Positions 23,593 through 31,902 of a DNA stretch of 64,000 nucleotides are shown here, in pieces; the first letter of the stretch is position 1; every line of letters begins with the position of its first letter. Source of the stretch: a virus; IMG/VR virus record IMGVR_UViG_3300028569_002417, positions 62,001 to 126,000 of that record. One strand, 5' to 3'. The translations under genes were made by a program, and so were the position numbers. The notes under the pieces were generated by a model. The model did no database searches. It was not told where the DNA came from and saw only the letters and a list, made by a program, of their open reading frames with translations.

Positions 23593-25236
23593 TTACTCGC
23601 AGCTTTTGCACTCAAGAATATTTCGTGCAAATGTTTGAGCCGCATTCACGGAAATTTGATAATACAATGACTTAATACCCATTCTCCAAGCCTCAACCAA
23701 CAAAGTATTAACATCCTTAGTTGAAATACTTGGATGGATCATTAAGTTAAGCGATTGGCCTTGATCAATAAACTGTTGTCTCTGTGCTGCCTGAATGATA
23801 ATTTCCTTTGGACTGATTTCAGCAAATGTCTTGAAAACATCCTTTTCCTTTTCTGAAAGGAAATCAAGATGCTGAACACTTCCTCCATTCATAAGAATGT
23901 TCTTCCAGACATCATCAGTGTCTTTGCCCTTTTCCTTCAATAACTTCTCAAGTTCAATATTCTTAATCGTGAATTTGCCTTTCTGCAAATCCTTGATGTA
24001 ATAGTTTGTCCTGTGTGGCTCAATACCCTCTGAAACTTGACCTAGAATGAACGCAGATGACTTGGTGGGTGCAATTGCCATTAAGGTTGTATTACGCCGC
24101 CCATAGCCCTTACAGACTTCAGGTTCACCATATTCTTGAGCCAACTTTGCACTTGCGGCATAAGCCTTCTCTTTGATGTTCTTGGCAACTTGAGTGTTAA
24201 TCAACTTAGCTTCCATGCTCTCCCAAGGAATCATCTTGCTCTGCAAGTGACTGTGCCATCCAAGCCAGCCTATGCCTAAAGCACGATGTCTTTCTGCAAA
24301 GCGAACAGTTCGCTCCATGAACTTGATTTGTTTAGCTTTATCGATGAATTCAGTCATAACTGCATCGAGGAAGTAAGTCATCAATTCAACAGCATCAGTA
24401 TCTTTCCACTCATCGTAATGCAAAATATTCATGCTACTGAGATCACAAACAAATGATTCCTCTTCATTATCCGGCAATAAAATTTCAGAGCAAAGGTTGC
24501 TATGTGTTATCTTAATTCCTTTATCTTTATAACAATCAACAGTATTGTTGTTAGCATTGTCAATAAAAATTATATAAGGATATCCAAGATTAGATCTTGA
24601 TTCCAACACTTTAGCCCAAACCTTACGTTTGTCTGCATCTCCATCAATCATTTCCTGCATCCAATAATCTGGGACGCATACTCCAAATGATAAGTCTTGA
24701 ATTGGACATCCTTCATGTCTTAACTGTAGAAATTCTAGAATATCAGCATGATCGATAGGAAGATAAGCCGCAAAATTTCCACGTCGAGTCCTGCCCTGAG
24801 ACACAACATTAATCAGGTTGTCAAAGGCTTGCATAAAATGAACAGAACCAGAGCTTTCACCGTTTTGCTTAATCTTAGCGCCACGAGGTCTAAGGTTTCC
24901 AAAATATCCACTTGTTCCTCCGCCATGCTTAGTCATCATGGCGACTTCAGCCCAAGTGAATGCAATTGAATCCATAGAATCGCTTATAGAACTCCCAAAG
25001 CATGAAATCGGCAATCCTCGATCATTGCCAAAGTTTGTCCAGATAGGAGTGGAAAAACTATACCAACCCTTTTTGAAATTATCTTGAAAACGCTTTGCAA
25101 ATCCCTGTTTTTTCAGGATTTTTTCAGCAGCGTTGCAAATTTCCGTAACACGCTCATCGACACTTTGACCCTCAACGAGATAATCTCGTTCGAGAAAAAT
25201 GCGTGATAAATCAGTAAGCCATCTGTAATCTGACAT
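23593..25236 (-). CDS. nrdA: Class I ribonucleotide reductase large subunit
   Basis: This 547-residue subunit reduces ribonucleotides together with NrdB. Visible landmarks are SCFGSSISDSMDSI (~78-91), KHGGGTSGYFGNLRPRG (~103-119), SNLCSEILLP (~256-265) with the active-site Cys, the Pro/Thr loop in MAIAPTKSSAFILGQVSEGI (~403-422), and the YYQISVNAAQ region. The C-terminus ends CKSCE, the swinging thiol pair recharged by thioredoxin or glutaredoxin. It is about 200 residues shorter than E. coli NrdA and has no N-terminal ATP-cone, so it probably lacks dATP activity control, as in several phage enzymes. It overlaps nrdB at TAATG. Confidence 0.93.
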   Translation of the reverse strand: MSDYRWLTDLSRIFLERDYLVEGQSVDERVTEICNAAEKILKKQGFAKRFQDNFKKGWYSFSTPIWTNFGNDRGLPISCFGSSISDSMDSIAFTWAEVAMMTKHGGGTSGYFGNLRPRGAKIKQNGESSGSVHFMQAFDNLINVVSQGRTRRGNFAAYLPIDHADILEFLQLRHEGCPIQDLSFGVCVPDYWMQEMIDGDADKRKVWAKVLESRSNLGYPYIIFIDNANNNTVDCYKDKGIKITHSNLCSEILLPDNEEESFVCDLSSMNILHYDEWKDTDAVELMTYFLDAVMTEFIDKAKQIKFMERTVRFAERHRALGIGWLGWHSHLQSKMIPWESMEAKLINTQVAKNIKEKAYAASAKLAQEYGEPEVCKGYGRRNTTLMAIAPTKSSAFILGQVSEGIEPHRTNYYIKDLQKGKFTIKNIELEKLLKEKGKDTDDVWKNILMNGGSVQHLDFLSEKEKDVFKTFAEISPKEIIIQAAQRQQFIDQGQSLNLMIHPSISTKDVNTLLVEAWRMGIKSLYYQISVNAAQTFARNILECKSCE

Positions 25237-26210
25237 TAGAATAAATCCTCCGCTGTAAACGACTTCGTGAACTTACTGTAAGTGACTGGTTTCTTGTGGA
25301 AGAAATCAGTATTCACTTCGGCATGAATTTCGTCTTCAAACCACTTCAAATCCTTCAGTTTTTCCATATCAACATCGAAGTGCTTTTCGGCACCAATCAT
25401 TGCCAAACTCTCGTTGAAGCGATGTTTAACGAATTCCTTCACTACATCCTTGGTAAGAAATGGTAAGTTGCCAGCCTCAAAAATCCAATCAACAATTTTT
25501 GATTCTGCTTCATAAGCCTTGGCGCAAGCTCTTTGAAGTTTCGCATAAAAATCGTCATTGAACCAATTTAGATGTTCCTTCTTAACTTGCTTGACTATGT
25601 AAACGCCAAGAAGCGCATGAATCGCTTCTTCTTTTTGAGTAGCTTGCACAACATTATCAATATCTTTCAAGCAATTCATATATTTGTTGAAAGATTTGAT
25701 AATTAAAAACTGAGAAAACAAACTTACGTTCTCAATGAATATGCTGAATAATGCCAATGTGAGAGTGTAGTTTTCGTTGCTATTATCTGAAGCACCTTTT
25801 AGATACTTTGTAAGATAATCGACTCTGCCTTGGATGACAGGATTTTGGAGTAATTGATCGAATTCATTATTCATCCCAAGAACTTCAAGAAGGTGGGAAT
25901 AAGCGTCAGCGTGACGAACTTCTGATTCACCAAATGTAACGCCTACTTGTTCAAATTCGGCTTTTGGGAATCTTTCTCCTAATTTTGTCCAAAATTTCTT
26001 GACCGAAATTTCAATCTGAGAAATGGCGAGCATAGCGTTCTTAAGAACATTTCTTTCGATATCATTTAGTTTAACATTAAAATCATGAATGTCACCTATG
26101 AAATTCCATTCACTTACAAGCCAATAGCTATGATTGATCGCATCTTTGTATCCGATGATTTCTGGGTACTCGAATGGCTTGAAAGCCACTCGTTTTTCAA
26201 AAATACTCAT
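25236..26210 (-). CDS. nrdB: Class I ribonucleotide reductase small subunit
   Basis: This is 324 residues from the ATG at 26210, chosen for GGAAGGAAAAAT before it. The di-metal ligands fit: Glu in AISQIEISVKKFW (~65-77), ESEVRHADAYSH with ExxH and the radical Tyr four residues after His (~95-106), IENVSLFSQF, and KEEAIHALLG. The order M-x-IFEKR...KPFEYPE and the use of SQIE in place of an Asp ligand resemble Bacteroidetes-type NrdB in my memory. The C-terminus (TAEDLF) is the tail that docks on NrdA. It is the first gene of the nrd operon. Confidence 0.92.
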   Translation of the reverse strand: MSIFEKRVAFKPFEYPEIIGYKDAINHSYWLVSEWNFIGDIHDFNVKLNDIERNVLKNAMLAISQIEISVKKFWTKLGERFPKAEFEQVGVTFGESEVRHADAYSHLLEVLGMNNEFDQLLQNPVIQGRVDYLTKYLKGASDNSNENYTLTLALFSIFIENVSLFSQFLIIKSFNKYMNCLKDIDNVVQATQKEEAIHALLGVYIVKQVKKEHLNWFNDDFYAKLQRACAKAYEAESKIVDWIFEAGNLPFLTKDVVKEFVKHRFNESLAMIGAEKHFDVDMEKLKDLKWFEDEIHAEVNTDFFHKKPVTYSKFTKSFTAEDLF

Positions 26211-26301
26211 ATTTTTCCTTCCCAACTAATCTGTTGGCGTCTCAAATAATACTGGGAAATTATCTAAACATCAAGATCTAAAAATACAAAAATAATTTTT
26301 A

Positions 26302-28344
26302 CTATACAACCAATTTTGTAAAACCATTTTCATGAACAAGATTAAGAACATCAGTGGTTTGTAGCATTCTTAAAAGATCTGCATCATGTGTTGTGACAAA
26401 GACTTGGCGATCTTCGCTGAGTTCACAAATCATGTTGTAAATTCCTATGTTCCCAACAGGATCAACATTGGTAGAAATTTCATCTAAAAACAATATTGAA
26501 GGAACAGAACCAGAGCTTATAGACATAATATGGGCAAAGGCCTGACTGACTGCTAGATTCAATCTTCTACGTTGTCCTGTTGACATAGCGAAGTAAATGT
26601 AAGGATCGCCATCAGGAGGATTTCTTTCGATCTTTTCATTCAATTCATTGTCAAATTTCAATGTGATTTTATTGTCGATCAAGAATTGAAGCCAATAATT
26701 GATGCGATTGTTGAGTTCTGGAATAATCCCATCAACAATCCATTTGCGAATCCCATTATCGCCAAATCCTGTGATCCAATAATCATAATAAGGAAGTTCA
26801 GCCTCTAAAGACTTTACTTCAGTCTCTTTTTCTGCGACAGCGTTTGTTGCTTTTTTAAGTTCTTCTTCATCATTCTCCATAATTTCCTTAAATGGACTTT
26901 CTCCTTCCAATTCTTTTTTCTTTTCAAAAATCTGATCTTTGAATTGTTGTATTTTCTGTTGAAGCAATGCTTCTTCGTTATCTGTTTTAGGTTCACGAAC
27001 CTTACTAGCTTCGACTAATTCTTTACGCCAAACAATTAAATCTTGATCAATTGCAGAAATTTGCTTGGTAAAGTTTGAAATATATTCCTTGATTTTATCC
27101 TGTTTTGCCTTAACAGCATCTGCCTTTACTTGAATTTCCTTGCCAGAAACAACTAGTTTTTGCAATTTCACATTTATATCATTTATATCTTTTTGAAGTT
27201 TATCGATATATTCGTTTATATTTTCTTCCAGAATTTCACCTTTACATTTATCGCATCTAGTTCCGACCTCATTGGCCTTGAGTTTAGCTATTTCTTTTTC
27301 TTTTTCTTGTCTATTTCCAATTAAAATTTTGCTATTGCGAGCAACCTCTTGATACTCTTCATGAATACTTTGAGCTTCGATTTTGATTTCAGAATCTTTA
27401 TTCTTTGCTAATTGGAATTTAGATTCCAATTCTTGTTTAGATTTTTCTTTTTCTGGCATTTTTTCATTGATGGACTTGATGCTTTCTTGAGCTTTTTCAT
27501 AAGCTAAAACGGCAGCGCCGTTGTCTGATGAGCCAAGCATTTTTATAAATCTATCAGCACTGGCAATCAGATTGCTTATTTCATTTTTCTTATCTTCACG
27601 CCATTTTCCTTCTTTTTGTTTGGTTAAGGCCAAGCGTCTTACAGCATCATCTTTACTGTTCACGAACAATGTATATTCTTTTGCCTTAATGTCAATTTTA
27701 CTTTTAATTTCCTTGCGAAGTGTTTTGGCATTTTCAAACCATTCTCGATAAACGCCCAGAGAAAGCATATTCTCAACTATTTCTTTTTTTTGTTTGCTTT
27801 CACATTCAAGAAAACATGCTCTTTGATCATCGGTGAAAACAGACATGTTGATAAAAGCTTCATAGGAAAGACCAATTATTTCTTCTATTTTTTTCTGTGT
27901 AAGGGACATTGTTCCTTGTGTGATTTCAGTGTTTTTATCCCAAACAGCTTCTTTGCTTTCCCAAAGGCGCAATGAGTTCTTGGTGTCTTTTCCACCTTCT
28001 TTTCTTGTTCTAATGATGCGAATGTCATCAAAGATTAATTCAACTTTAGCATCTTTGCCAATTTTGTTATGAACTACATCATTTGCGCCTAATTTTTCTG
28101 GTCTTTTAACAGTTTTTCCAAAAAGCCCATATGATATTATTTCTTGGATGCTGCTTTTACCTGTTCCGTTGCTGCTTATTTTCATTTCATCGGAAAGTAA
28201 AGATGAATCAATCTTTTTAGCGTCACGGTTTTCGCCACGAACTAAAACTATATTTTGATAATTATCAAAATGAATATTTATTCCTTCTGGTCCGAATGGA
28301 AGAAAGTTATATGCAGCAGCAAATTTGAATTTAAGATTTTTCAT
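26302..28344 (-). CDS. Recombination nuclease ATPase subunit, T4 gp46 / SbcC / Rad50-like
   Basis: This is 680 residues from the ATG at 28344. Walker A is in SSNGTGKSSIQE (~56-67). A long coiled coil is split by a zinc hook GTRCDKCKGEILEE (~360-373). The C-terminal half-site has the ABC signature MSTGQRRRLNLAVSQAFAHI (~585-604) and Walker B SILFLDEISTNVD (~615-627). With the gp47-like nuclease it resects DNA ends for recombination-dependent replication. In T4 the genes 47 and 46 are close; here a glycosyltransferase lies between them. A 10-pair hairpin covers the ribosome site. Confidence 0.9.
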   Translation of the reverse strand: MKNLKFKFAAAYNFLPFGPEGINIHFDNYQNIVLVRGENRDAKKIDSSLLSDEMKISSNGTGKSSIQEIISYGLFGKTVKRPEKLGANDVVHNKIGKDAKVELIFDDIRIIRTRKEGGKDTKNSLRLWESKEAVWDKNTEITQGTMSLTQKKIEEIIGLSYEAFINMSVFTDDQRACFLECESKQKKEIVENMLSLGVYREWFENAKTLRKEIKSKIDIKAKEYTLFVNSKDDAVRRLALTKQKEGKWREDKKNEISNLIASADRFIKMLGSSDNGAAVLAYEKAQESIKSINEKMPEKEKSKQELESKFQLAKNKDSEIKIEAQSIHEEYQEVARNSKILIGNRQEKEKEIAKLKANEVGTRCDKCKGEILEENINEYIDKLQKDINDINVKLQKLVVSGKEIQVKADAVKAKQDKIKEYISNFTKQISAIDQDLIVWRKELVEASKVREPKTDNEEALLQQKIQQFKDQIFEKKKELEGESPFKEIMENDEEELKKATNAVAEKETEVKSLEAELPYYDYWITGFGDNGIRKWIVDGIIPELNNRINYWLQFLIDNKITLKFDNELNEKIERNPPDGDPYIYFAMSTGQRRRLNLAVSQAFAHIMSISSGSVPSILFLDEISTNVDPVGNIGIYNMICELSEDRQVFVTTHDADLLRMLQTTDVLNLVHENGFTKLVV

Positions 28345-28348
28345 GTCA

Positions 28349-28396
28349 AGCCTTGCCGGTGATGAAAACAACGATTGAACTTAACACGGCAAGGCT
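28349..28396 (-). promoter_or_regulatory. Leader hairpin masking the gp46-like ribosome site
   Basis: On the reverse-strand message AGCCTTGCCG pairs perfectly with CGGCAAGGCT around a 28-base loop, and the 3-prime arm contains the only ribosome site (AAGG), 6 bases before the ATG. No T run follows, so a terminator is unlikely. It probably limits translation of the gp46-like protein. Confidence 0.55.
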
Positions 28397-28414
28397 AAAA
28401 AATCAAGCTTTTTA

Positions 28415-29110
28415 TCAACTAATGAATAGTTTTCTTGATAATTTTATTTTATTGGAAATTTCATATGACTTGAAAATATCGGAATATCTTTCATAGAACA
28501 TCAAATTTTTTCTTAGAGCAAGTTTTTTAAGTATTCCAGTTGGATGTATGACTGTTTGAACTTCTTCATGTAAGGATAAAAGTCCATTATTATCTTTAAG
28601 ATCTGGAACATTAATGCAGTTGAATTTATCATCGATGAATTTCACATCTGATGCGAAATATTTAACCATACATTCGACTTTATTTTCATCTTTCATGACT
28701 GAAGTTATTTTGTTTATAATGTCAAATTTTTGCCAAGCCTTGTTGCTTCCTGCTAAAAAACCGGGATTATTGTTTTTGACCATGATCATTTTGTCTTCAA
28801 TCAAATCGAAAACATGATCTATTTTTTCTTGAAACCAACAATCTGCGTCAAAATATGCAATATTGCCATCTAAATTTTTACTTAAATTTATTATGGAAGA
28901 TAAGGTAGCGTTCCTGATATTTGAATTATGGTTTTCTTTTTGAACTAATACGTCGATTTCATTTAATTTTTTTTTGGTATAATTATTCAGGCCAAAATCA
29001 ACAACAATAATTTTACATGATGTTTGAGATAATTCTTTCAATGAAGCAATCCATGAAATTCCCCATGGATTCCAATATTGATCATTCATGCCTGTTACGA
29101 TGAAATTCAA
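28415..29110 (-). CDS. Glycosyltransferase-like protein
   Basis: This 231-residue protein uses TTG at 29110, supported by GGAG six bases upstream; the next ATG (29089) has no ribosome site. MNFIVTGMNDQYWNPWGISW opens a GT-A-like fold, CKIIVVDFGLN (~32-42) is the second strand, and IAYFDADCWF (~84-93) holds the DxD metal and nucleotide-sugar site. It resembles family 8-like or uncharacterised nucleotide-diphospho-sugar transferases. The acceptor is unknown. It starts 3 bases after the gp47-like stop, so it is transcribed with the recombination genes. Confidence 0.65.
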   Translation of the reverse strand: MNFIVTGMNDQYWNPWGISWIASLKELSQTSCKIIVVDFGLNNYTKKKLNEIDVLVQKENHNSNIRNATLSSIINLSKNLDGNIAYFDADCWFQEKIDHVFDLIEDKMIMVKNNNPGFLAGSNKAWQKFDIINKITSVMKDENKVECMVKYFASDVKFIDDKFNCINVPDLKDNNGLLSLHEEVQTVIHPTGILKKLALRKNLMFYERYSDIFKSYEISNKIKLSRKLFIS

Positions 29111-29113
29111 TGG

Positions 29114-30169
29114 TCACTCCGGTCTTACACAAATTTTTTGGCCTATCGCCAATAACTTTTCACGGTCTAGACCTTCGTGTCCAACCTGATCGGCATACTT
29201 GGCAAGCATTTCGTCGCCTTTATATAGAATAGCTTTAGCATCATGAATTATATGTTCATCAATGGTTTTTTTGTGCTGTTTTATTTCCAGACTTGCAAGA
29301 TTGCTGTTTTCAAGTATTTCTTTTTTAACATTTATCAGGTCTGTTGCGCCAATATCATCCACTTTTATTTGAACATAATTACCTTCAAGTTGATATTTTT
29401 CCTTATCTGCATAATTAATGACAAGATGCTTTGGGCTGAAATTATTTTCAATGTATTCTTTTTCGTTCTTATCTCCATCGAAAACAATTATATGTTTCTT
29501 TTGGAATGCTTCGCCAAAGCTTAACTGCAATGGAGATCCAATGTATTCAACCTTTTTATTAACACGTTGTTCAGCATGATAATGGCCTAAAAAGGTGTGT
29601 GTGTAATCATTAAACAAAGCTGCGCTAATCGGAACCATGTCTCCATCATGTTCTATTGTTACATCAGAATGTTGAGAGCCATGAAGTATTGCGCCGTCCA
29701 ATGCTATATGACCTAAAGCATATTCCATCATGCTGTGAAGCTTTTTTAATTCTTCAAGAGATTCAATTGGATTGTGGGTATAGGGAATAAAGTCCCAATT
29801 ATGGCCTTCTATTTCAATTCTAGACGGTTTTGAGATTACATGTACGTTTGGCAAAGAAGAAAGAGGCATGACGCTACTTATTGTGGTTTTATCGTTAAAC
29901 CATAAATCATGGTTTCCAAGAAGGAGATATATGTCAAAAATATTTTTATTAGATGAATTGGCGAATATTTCAAAAACTTTTTGATAGGTATATATCTCAA
30001 TTTTTTGACGATCATGAAAAAGATCGCCTCCAAACAAGATTGATTTGATTTTTAGTTTTTCAGCAGTGTCAAAAACCCATTGAAGAGCCTTGAGACAATC
30101 TTCAAGCCTTTGATTGCTTCTCTTGTGTGGGTGTAAATGAATATCACTGAAAAGTAAAACTTTAGACAT
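29114..30169 (-). CDS. Recombination nuclease subunit, T4 gp47 / SbcD / Mre11-like
   Basis: This is 351 residues from the ATG at 30169 (TAAGGAGAGAATC before it). The frame stays open upstream, but that part only mirrors the Gly/Pro repeats of the forward gene at 30261. The calcineurin-type metal motifs are in order: FSDIHLHPHK (~6-15), GGDLFHDR (~47-54), LLGNHDLW (~87-94), GAILHGSQHSD (~162-172) and FLGHYHAEQ (~197-205). It supplies the nuclease of the gp46/gp47 complex. The C-terminal ~100 residues are the capping and partner-binding part. Confidence 0.92.
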   Translation of the reverse strand: MSKVLLFSDIHLHPHKRSNQRLEDCLKALQWVFDTAEKLKIKSILFGGDLFHDRQKIEIYTYQKVFEIFANSSNKNIFDIYLLLGNHDLWFNDKTTISSVMPLSSLPNVHVISKPSRIEIEGHNWDFIPYTHNPIESLEELKKLHSMMEYALGHIALDGAILHGSQHSDVTIEHDGDMVPISAALFNDYTHTFLGHYHAEQRVNKKVEYIGSPLQLSFGEAFQKKHIIVFDGDKNEKEYIENNFSPKHLVINYADKEKYQLEGNYVQIKVDDIGATDLINVKKEILENSNLASLEIKQHKKTIDEHIIHDAKAILYKGDEMLAKYADQVGHEGLDREKLLAIGQKICVRPE

Positions 30170-30247
30170 GATTCTCTCCTTAAGAAGCAGTATTGCAAAA
30201 TTTGCTTGGAAAATACAAGTGCAAAGCAATAAAATGTAGCAAGGGAC

Positions 30248-30260
30248 CATAAATAAAACA
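30248..30260 (+). promoter_or_regulatory. CATAAATAAAACA element, possible late promoter
   Basis: These 13 bases abut the ATG at 30261. They are identical to those at 30771-30783. A T4-type late box here (CATAAATA plus 5 bases) would start transcription at the ATG itself. The nearest ribosome-like AAGGGA is 14 bases from the ATG, so a leaderless message is possible. Confidence 0.45.
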
Positions 30261-30689
30261 ATGATAACTTTCAGACAATTTATCGAACACAAGTTGTTTA
30301 CGGAAGAAGATGCTCCGGGTGGCGCACCACCCGGTGGTCCTCCCGGTGGAGCTTCACCTATGCCCATGCCTCCCGGTGGTGCAGGTGGTCCTCCCGGTGG
30401 TGCTGGACCTGCTCCCGGTGGTGCTGGACCTGCTCCCGGTGGTGCAGGTGGTCAGACTGCTGCTAAAAAATTGCGTAGTTATAATTTCTGGGATTCTGCT
30501 GAAAAGATTCTTGATCCAGAAAAATCCGAAGAAAAACCTCAAGATGATGAAGAAGCTCCTCCAGAAGAGGAAGCACCTCCACCAGAAGCTGGTCAAGAAG
30601 CTCCACCTGCTCCTGAAATGGGAGGAGCAACTCCACCTGCCCCAGCTGATATGGGTGCCGAAGCTCCTCCTGCTCCACCAGCTGCTTAG
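30261..30689 (+). CDS. Gly/Pro-rich protein with capsid-targeting-like N-terminus
   Basis: This 142-residue protein starts MITFRQFIEHKLFTEEDAPG. The first 15 residues fit the head-targeting pattern with a possible cleavage L-F-T-E before Glu. Then comes PPGG/APGG low complexity (~17-70), a short helical part AAKKLRSYNFWDSAEKILDP (~71-90), and an acidic Pro/Ala/Glu tail. There is no fold to assign. T4 internal and scaffold proteins are similarly biased and are packed or cleaved in the prohead. It is divergent from the gp47-like gene. Confidence 0.55.
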   Translation: MITFRQFIEHKLFTEEDAPGGAPPGGPPGGASPMPMPPGGAGGPPGGAGPAPGGAGPAPGGAGGQTAAKKLRSYNFWDSAEKILDPEKSEEKPQDDEEAPPEEEAPPPEAGQEAPPAPEMGGATPPAPADMGAEAPPAPPAA

Positions 30690-30770
30690 AAAATATCTTA
30701 AAAAATTCTTCTTTATTACGAAGATTCTTACTGGGCAAGGATGCCTTGTTTTAATTATTTTTCACTTATG

Positions 30771-30782
30771 CATAAATAAAAC
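30771..30782 (+). promoter_or_regulatory. Second CATAAATAAAACA element
   Basis: This is the same sequence as at 30248-30260, with its final A being the first base of the ATG at 30783. There is no ribosome site upstream of that ATG. Confidence 0.45.
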
Positions 30783-31370
30783 ATGATGTCTTTTAGTCAA
30801 TTTATTGAAATTAGAGAAGGATTTGGCCCTTATATAGGACCATGTGTTGATACTGATAATTATCAGGTTCAAGGAGCTTGCAGTCAACTTAATTCTGATT
30901 CTAAAAATGCGAAGATTAGCAAAGGCGAATATAAGCATAAGAAAAAGAAAAAGCATCGTTTGAAAAACGAAGAAGCATTAGCAAATCCCAAGACTGCTGT
31001 TACTGGAGCAAGTTCTCCGCTTCTCGTATCTGCTCCTGTGGCAGATAGAGAAAAATGGAGTGCTAGCAAGAAAGATATCTTGAATTTTTGGAAAACGCTT
31101 GAGGCCAACAAGCCAATTACAACAAGTCCAATTAAATATGGTTTCAAGGGATCAACATATAGCGAAGATGGAATCCGTATAACAGGAAGTCCTGCTTATA
31201 TAACAAGTGTAATAAGTCATCTAAAAGACTTCTTAGCTTATGAGAACCCACAAAGCAAGCTAGCTGTTTCATATCGTGAAACACAATCTCCAAGCAAGAT
31301 TGCCACTGGACAAAGCAAGACAAGTTATGTATTTTACATTGCCGTCAAGGACAGAGGCGATAAAAACTAA
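30783..31370 (+). CDS. Putative head-targeted protein
   Basis: This 195-residue protein opens MMSFSQFIEIREGFGPYIG, matching the targeting pattern with I-R-E before Gly. Residues ~40-65 are strongly basic (KHKKKKKHRLKN). The C-terminal half (~90-195) looks like a folded domain with ILNFWKTLEANKPIT and SPAYITSVISHLKDFLAYEN, ending in TSYVFYIAVKDRGDKN. A basic, head-targeted protein could bind packaged DNA. A CATAAATAAAACA element abuts the start. Family not recognised. Confidence 0.55.
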   Translation: MMSFSQFIEIREGFGPYIGPCVDTDNYQVQGACSQLNSDSKNAKISKGEYKHKKKKKHRLKNEEALANPKTAVTGASSPLLVSAPVADREKWSASKKDILNFWKTLEANKPITTSPIKYGFKGSTYSEDGIRITGSPAYITSVISHLKDFLAYENPQSKLAVSYRETQSPSKIATGQSKTSYVFYIAVKDRGDKN

Positions 31371-31386
31371 GAGAGGAGTTCTCAAA

Positions 31387-31491
31387 ATGGAATTTTTTCT
31401 TTGGGGAGTTGTTGCTGGAATCGGATTTTCCTTTATCTATTTCACAGCTTCTGTATACTGGATTCTGAAGGATTATCAGAAGTCACGATAA
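31387..31491 (+). CDS. Single-helix membrane peptide
   Basis: This 34-residue product starts MEFFLWGVVAGIGFSFIYFT behind a strong GAGAGGAG site. Residues ~3-26 form one transmembrane helix and the end KDYQKSR is basic, giving a likely Nout-Cin orientation. An in-frame open stretch continues upstream but overlaps the preceding gene. Small one-helix proteins in phages include holin-like and superinfection factors; nothing here decides. Confidence 0.6.
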   Translation: MEFFLWGVVAGIGFSFIYFTASVYWILKDYQKSR

Positions 31492-31515
31492 TCATTCGAG
31501 GAGTCAATTAAAGCC

Positions 31516-31875
31516 ATGATGGCAATTCTTTGTACTGATGATCAGCTTAAGCTTAGAGAAGTCGAACGAGAATGCGTCAATCAGAAGTGGATTCCACTTC
31601 TGACATTCAAGCTTGAAAAAGATGAATCAATATATCTTCCTGTATTCAGCATTGAAGATACTGCCAAAAGCTTCATCAAGCGTAATCTTCCAAGATCTTG
31701 GACTCATGCTGGAATCTATTTGTCTGATCATGACTTTCTAGTTATTGAACAAAAAGGCTGGAAACTTGAACATTTCAGCTTTCCCAGAAAAATATCAGAT
31801 CTTCCTGATGTACACTTAAGCTTTGAGATTCATGACTTTGCAGACAAGCCAGACTATAAAGTCGGTCGCCTTTGA
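31516..31875 (+). CDS. Hypothetical protein
   Basis: This 119-residue protein starts MMAILCTDDQLKLREVEREC, with GAGGAG about 15 bases upstream. It looks alpha/beta with a conserved-looking middle AKSFIKRNLPRSWTHAGIYL and a beta strand pair FLVIEQKGWKLEHFSFP. No catalytic pattern is seen. It precedes the helicase gene by 27 bases and is probably in the same transcript. Confidence 0.5.
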   Translation: MMAILCTDDQLKLREVERECVNQKWIPLLTFKLEKDESIYLPVFSIEDTAKSFIKRNLPRSWTHAGIYLSDHDFLVIEQKGWKLEHFSFPRKISDLPDVHLSFEIHDFADKPDYKVGRL

Positions 31876-31902
31876 TCTGCCTTTCATTTAGACGAGAAAA
31901 TT

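Noticed and set aside
30170-30367. 66-residue N-terminal extension of the gp47-like protein
   Set aside because: It is the antisense image of Gly/Pro repeats in the forward gene at 30261; the ATG at 30169 has a strong ribosome site and opens the phosphatase motif.
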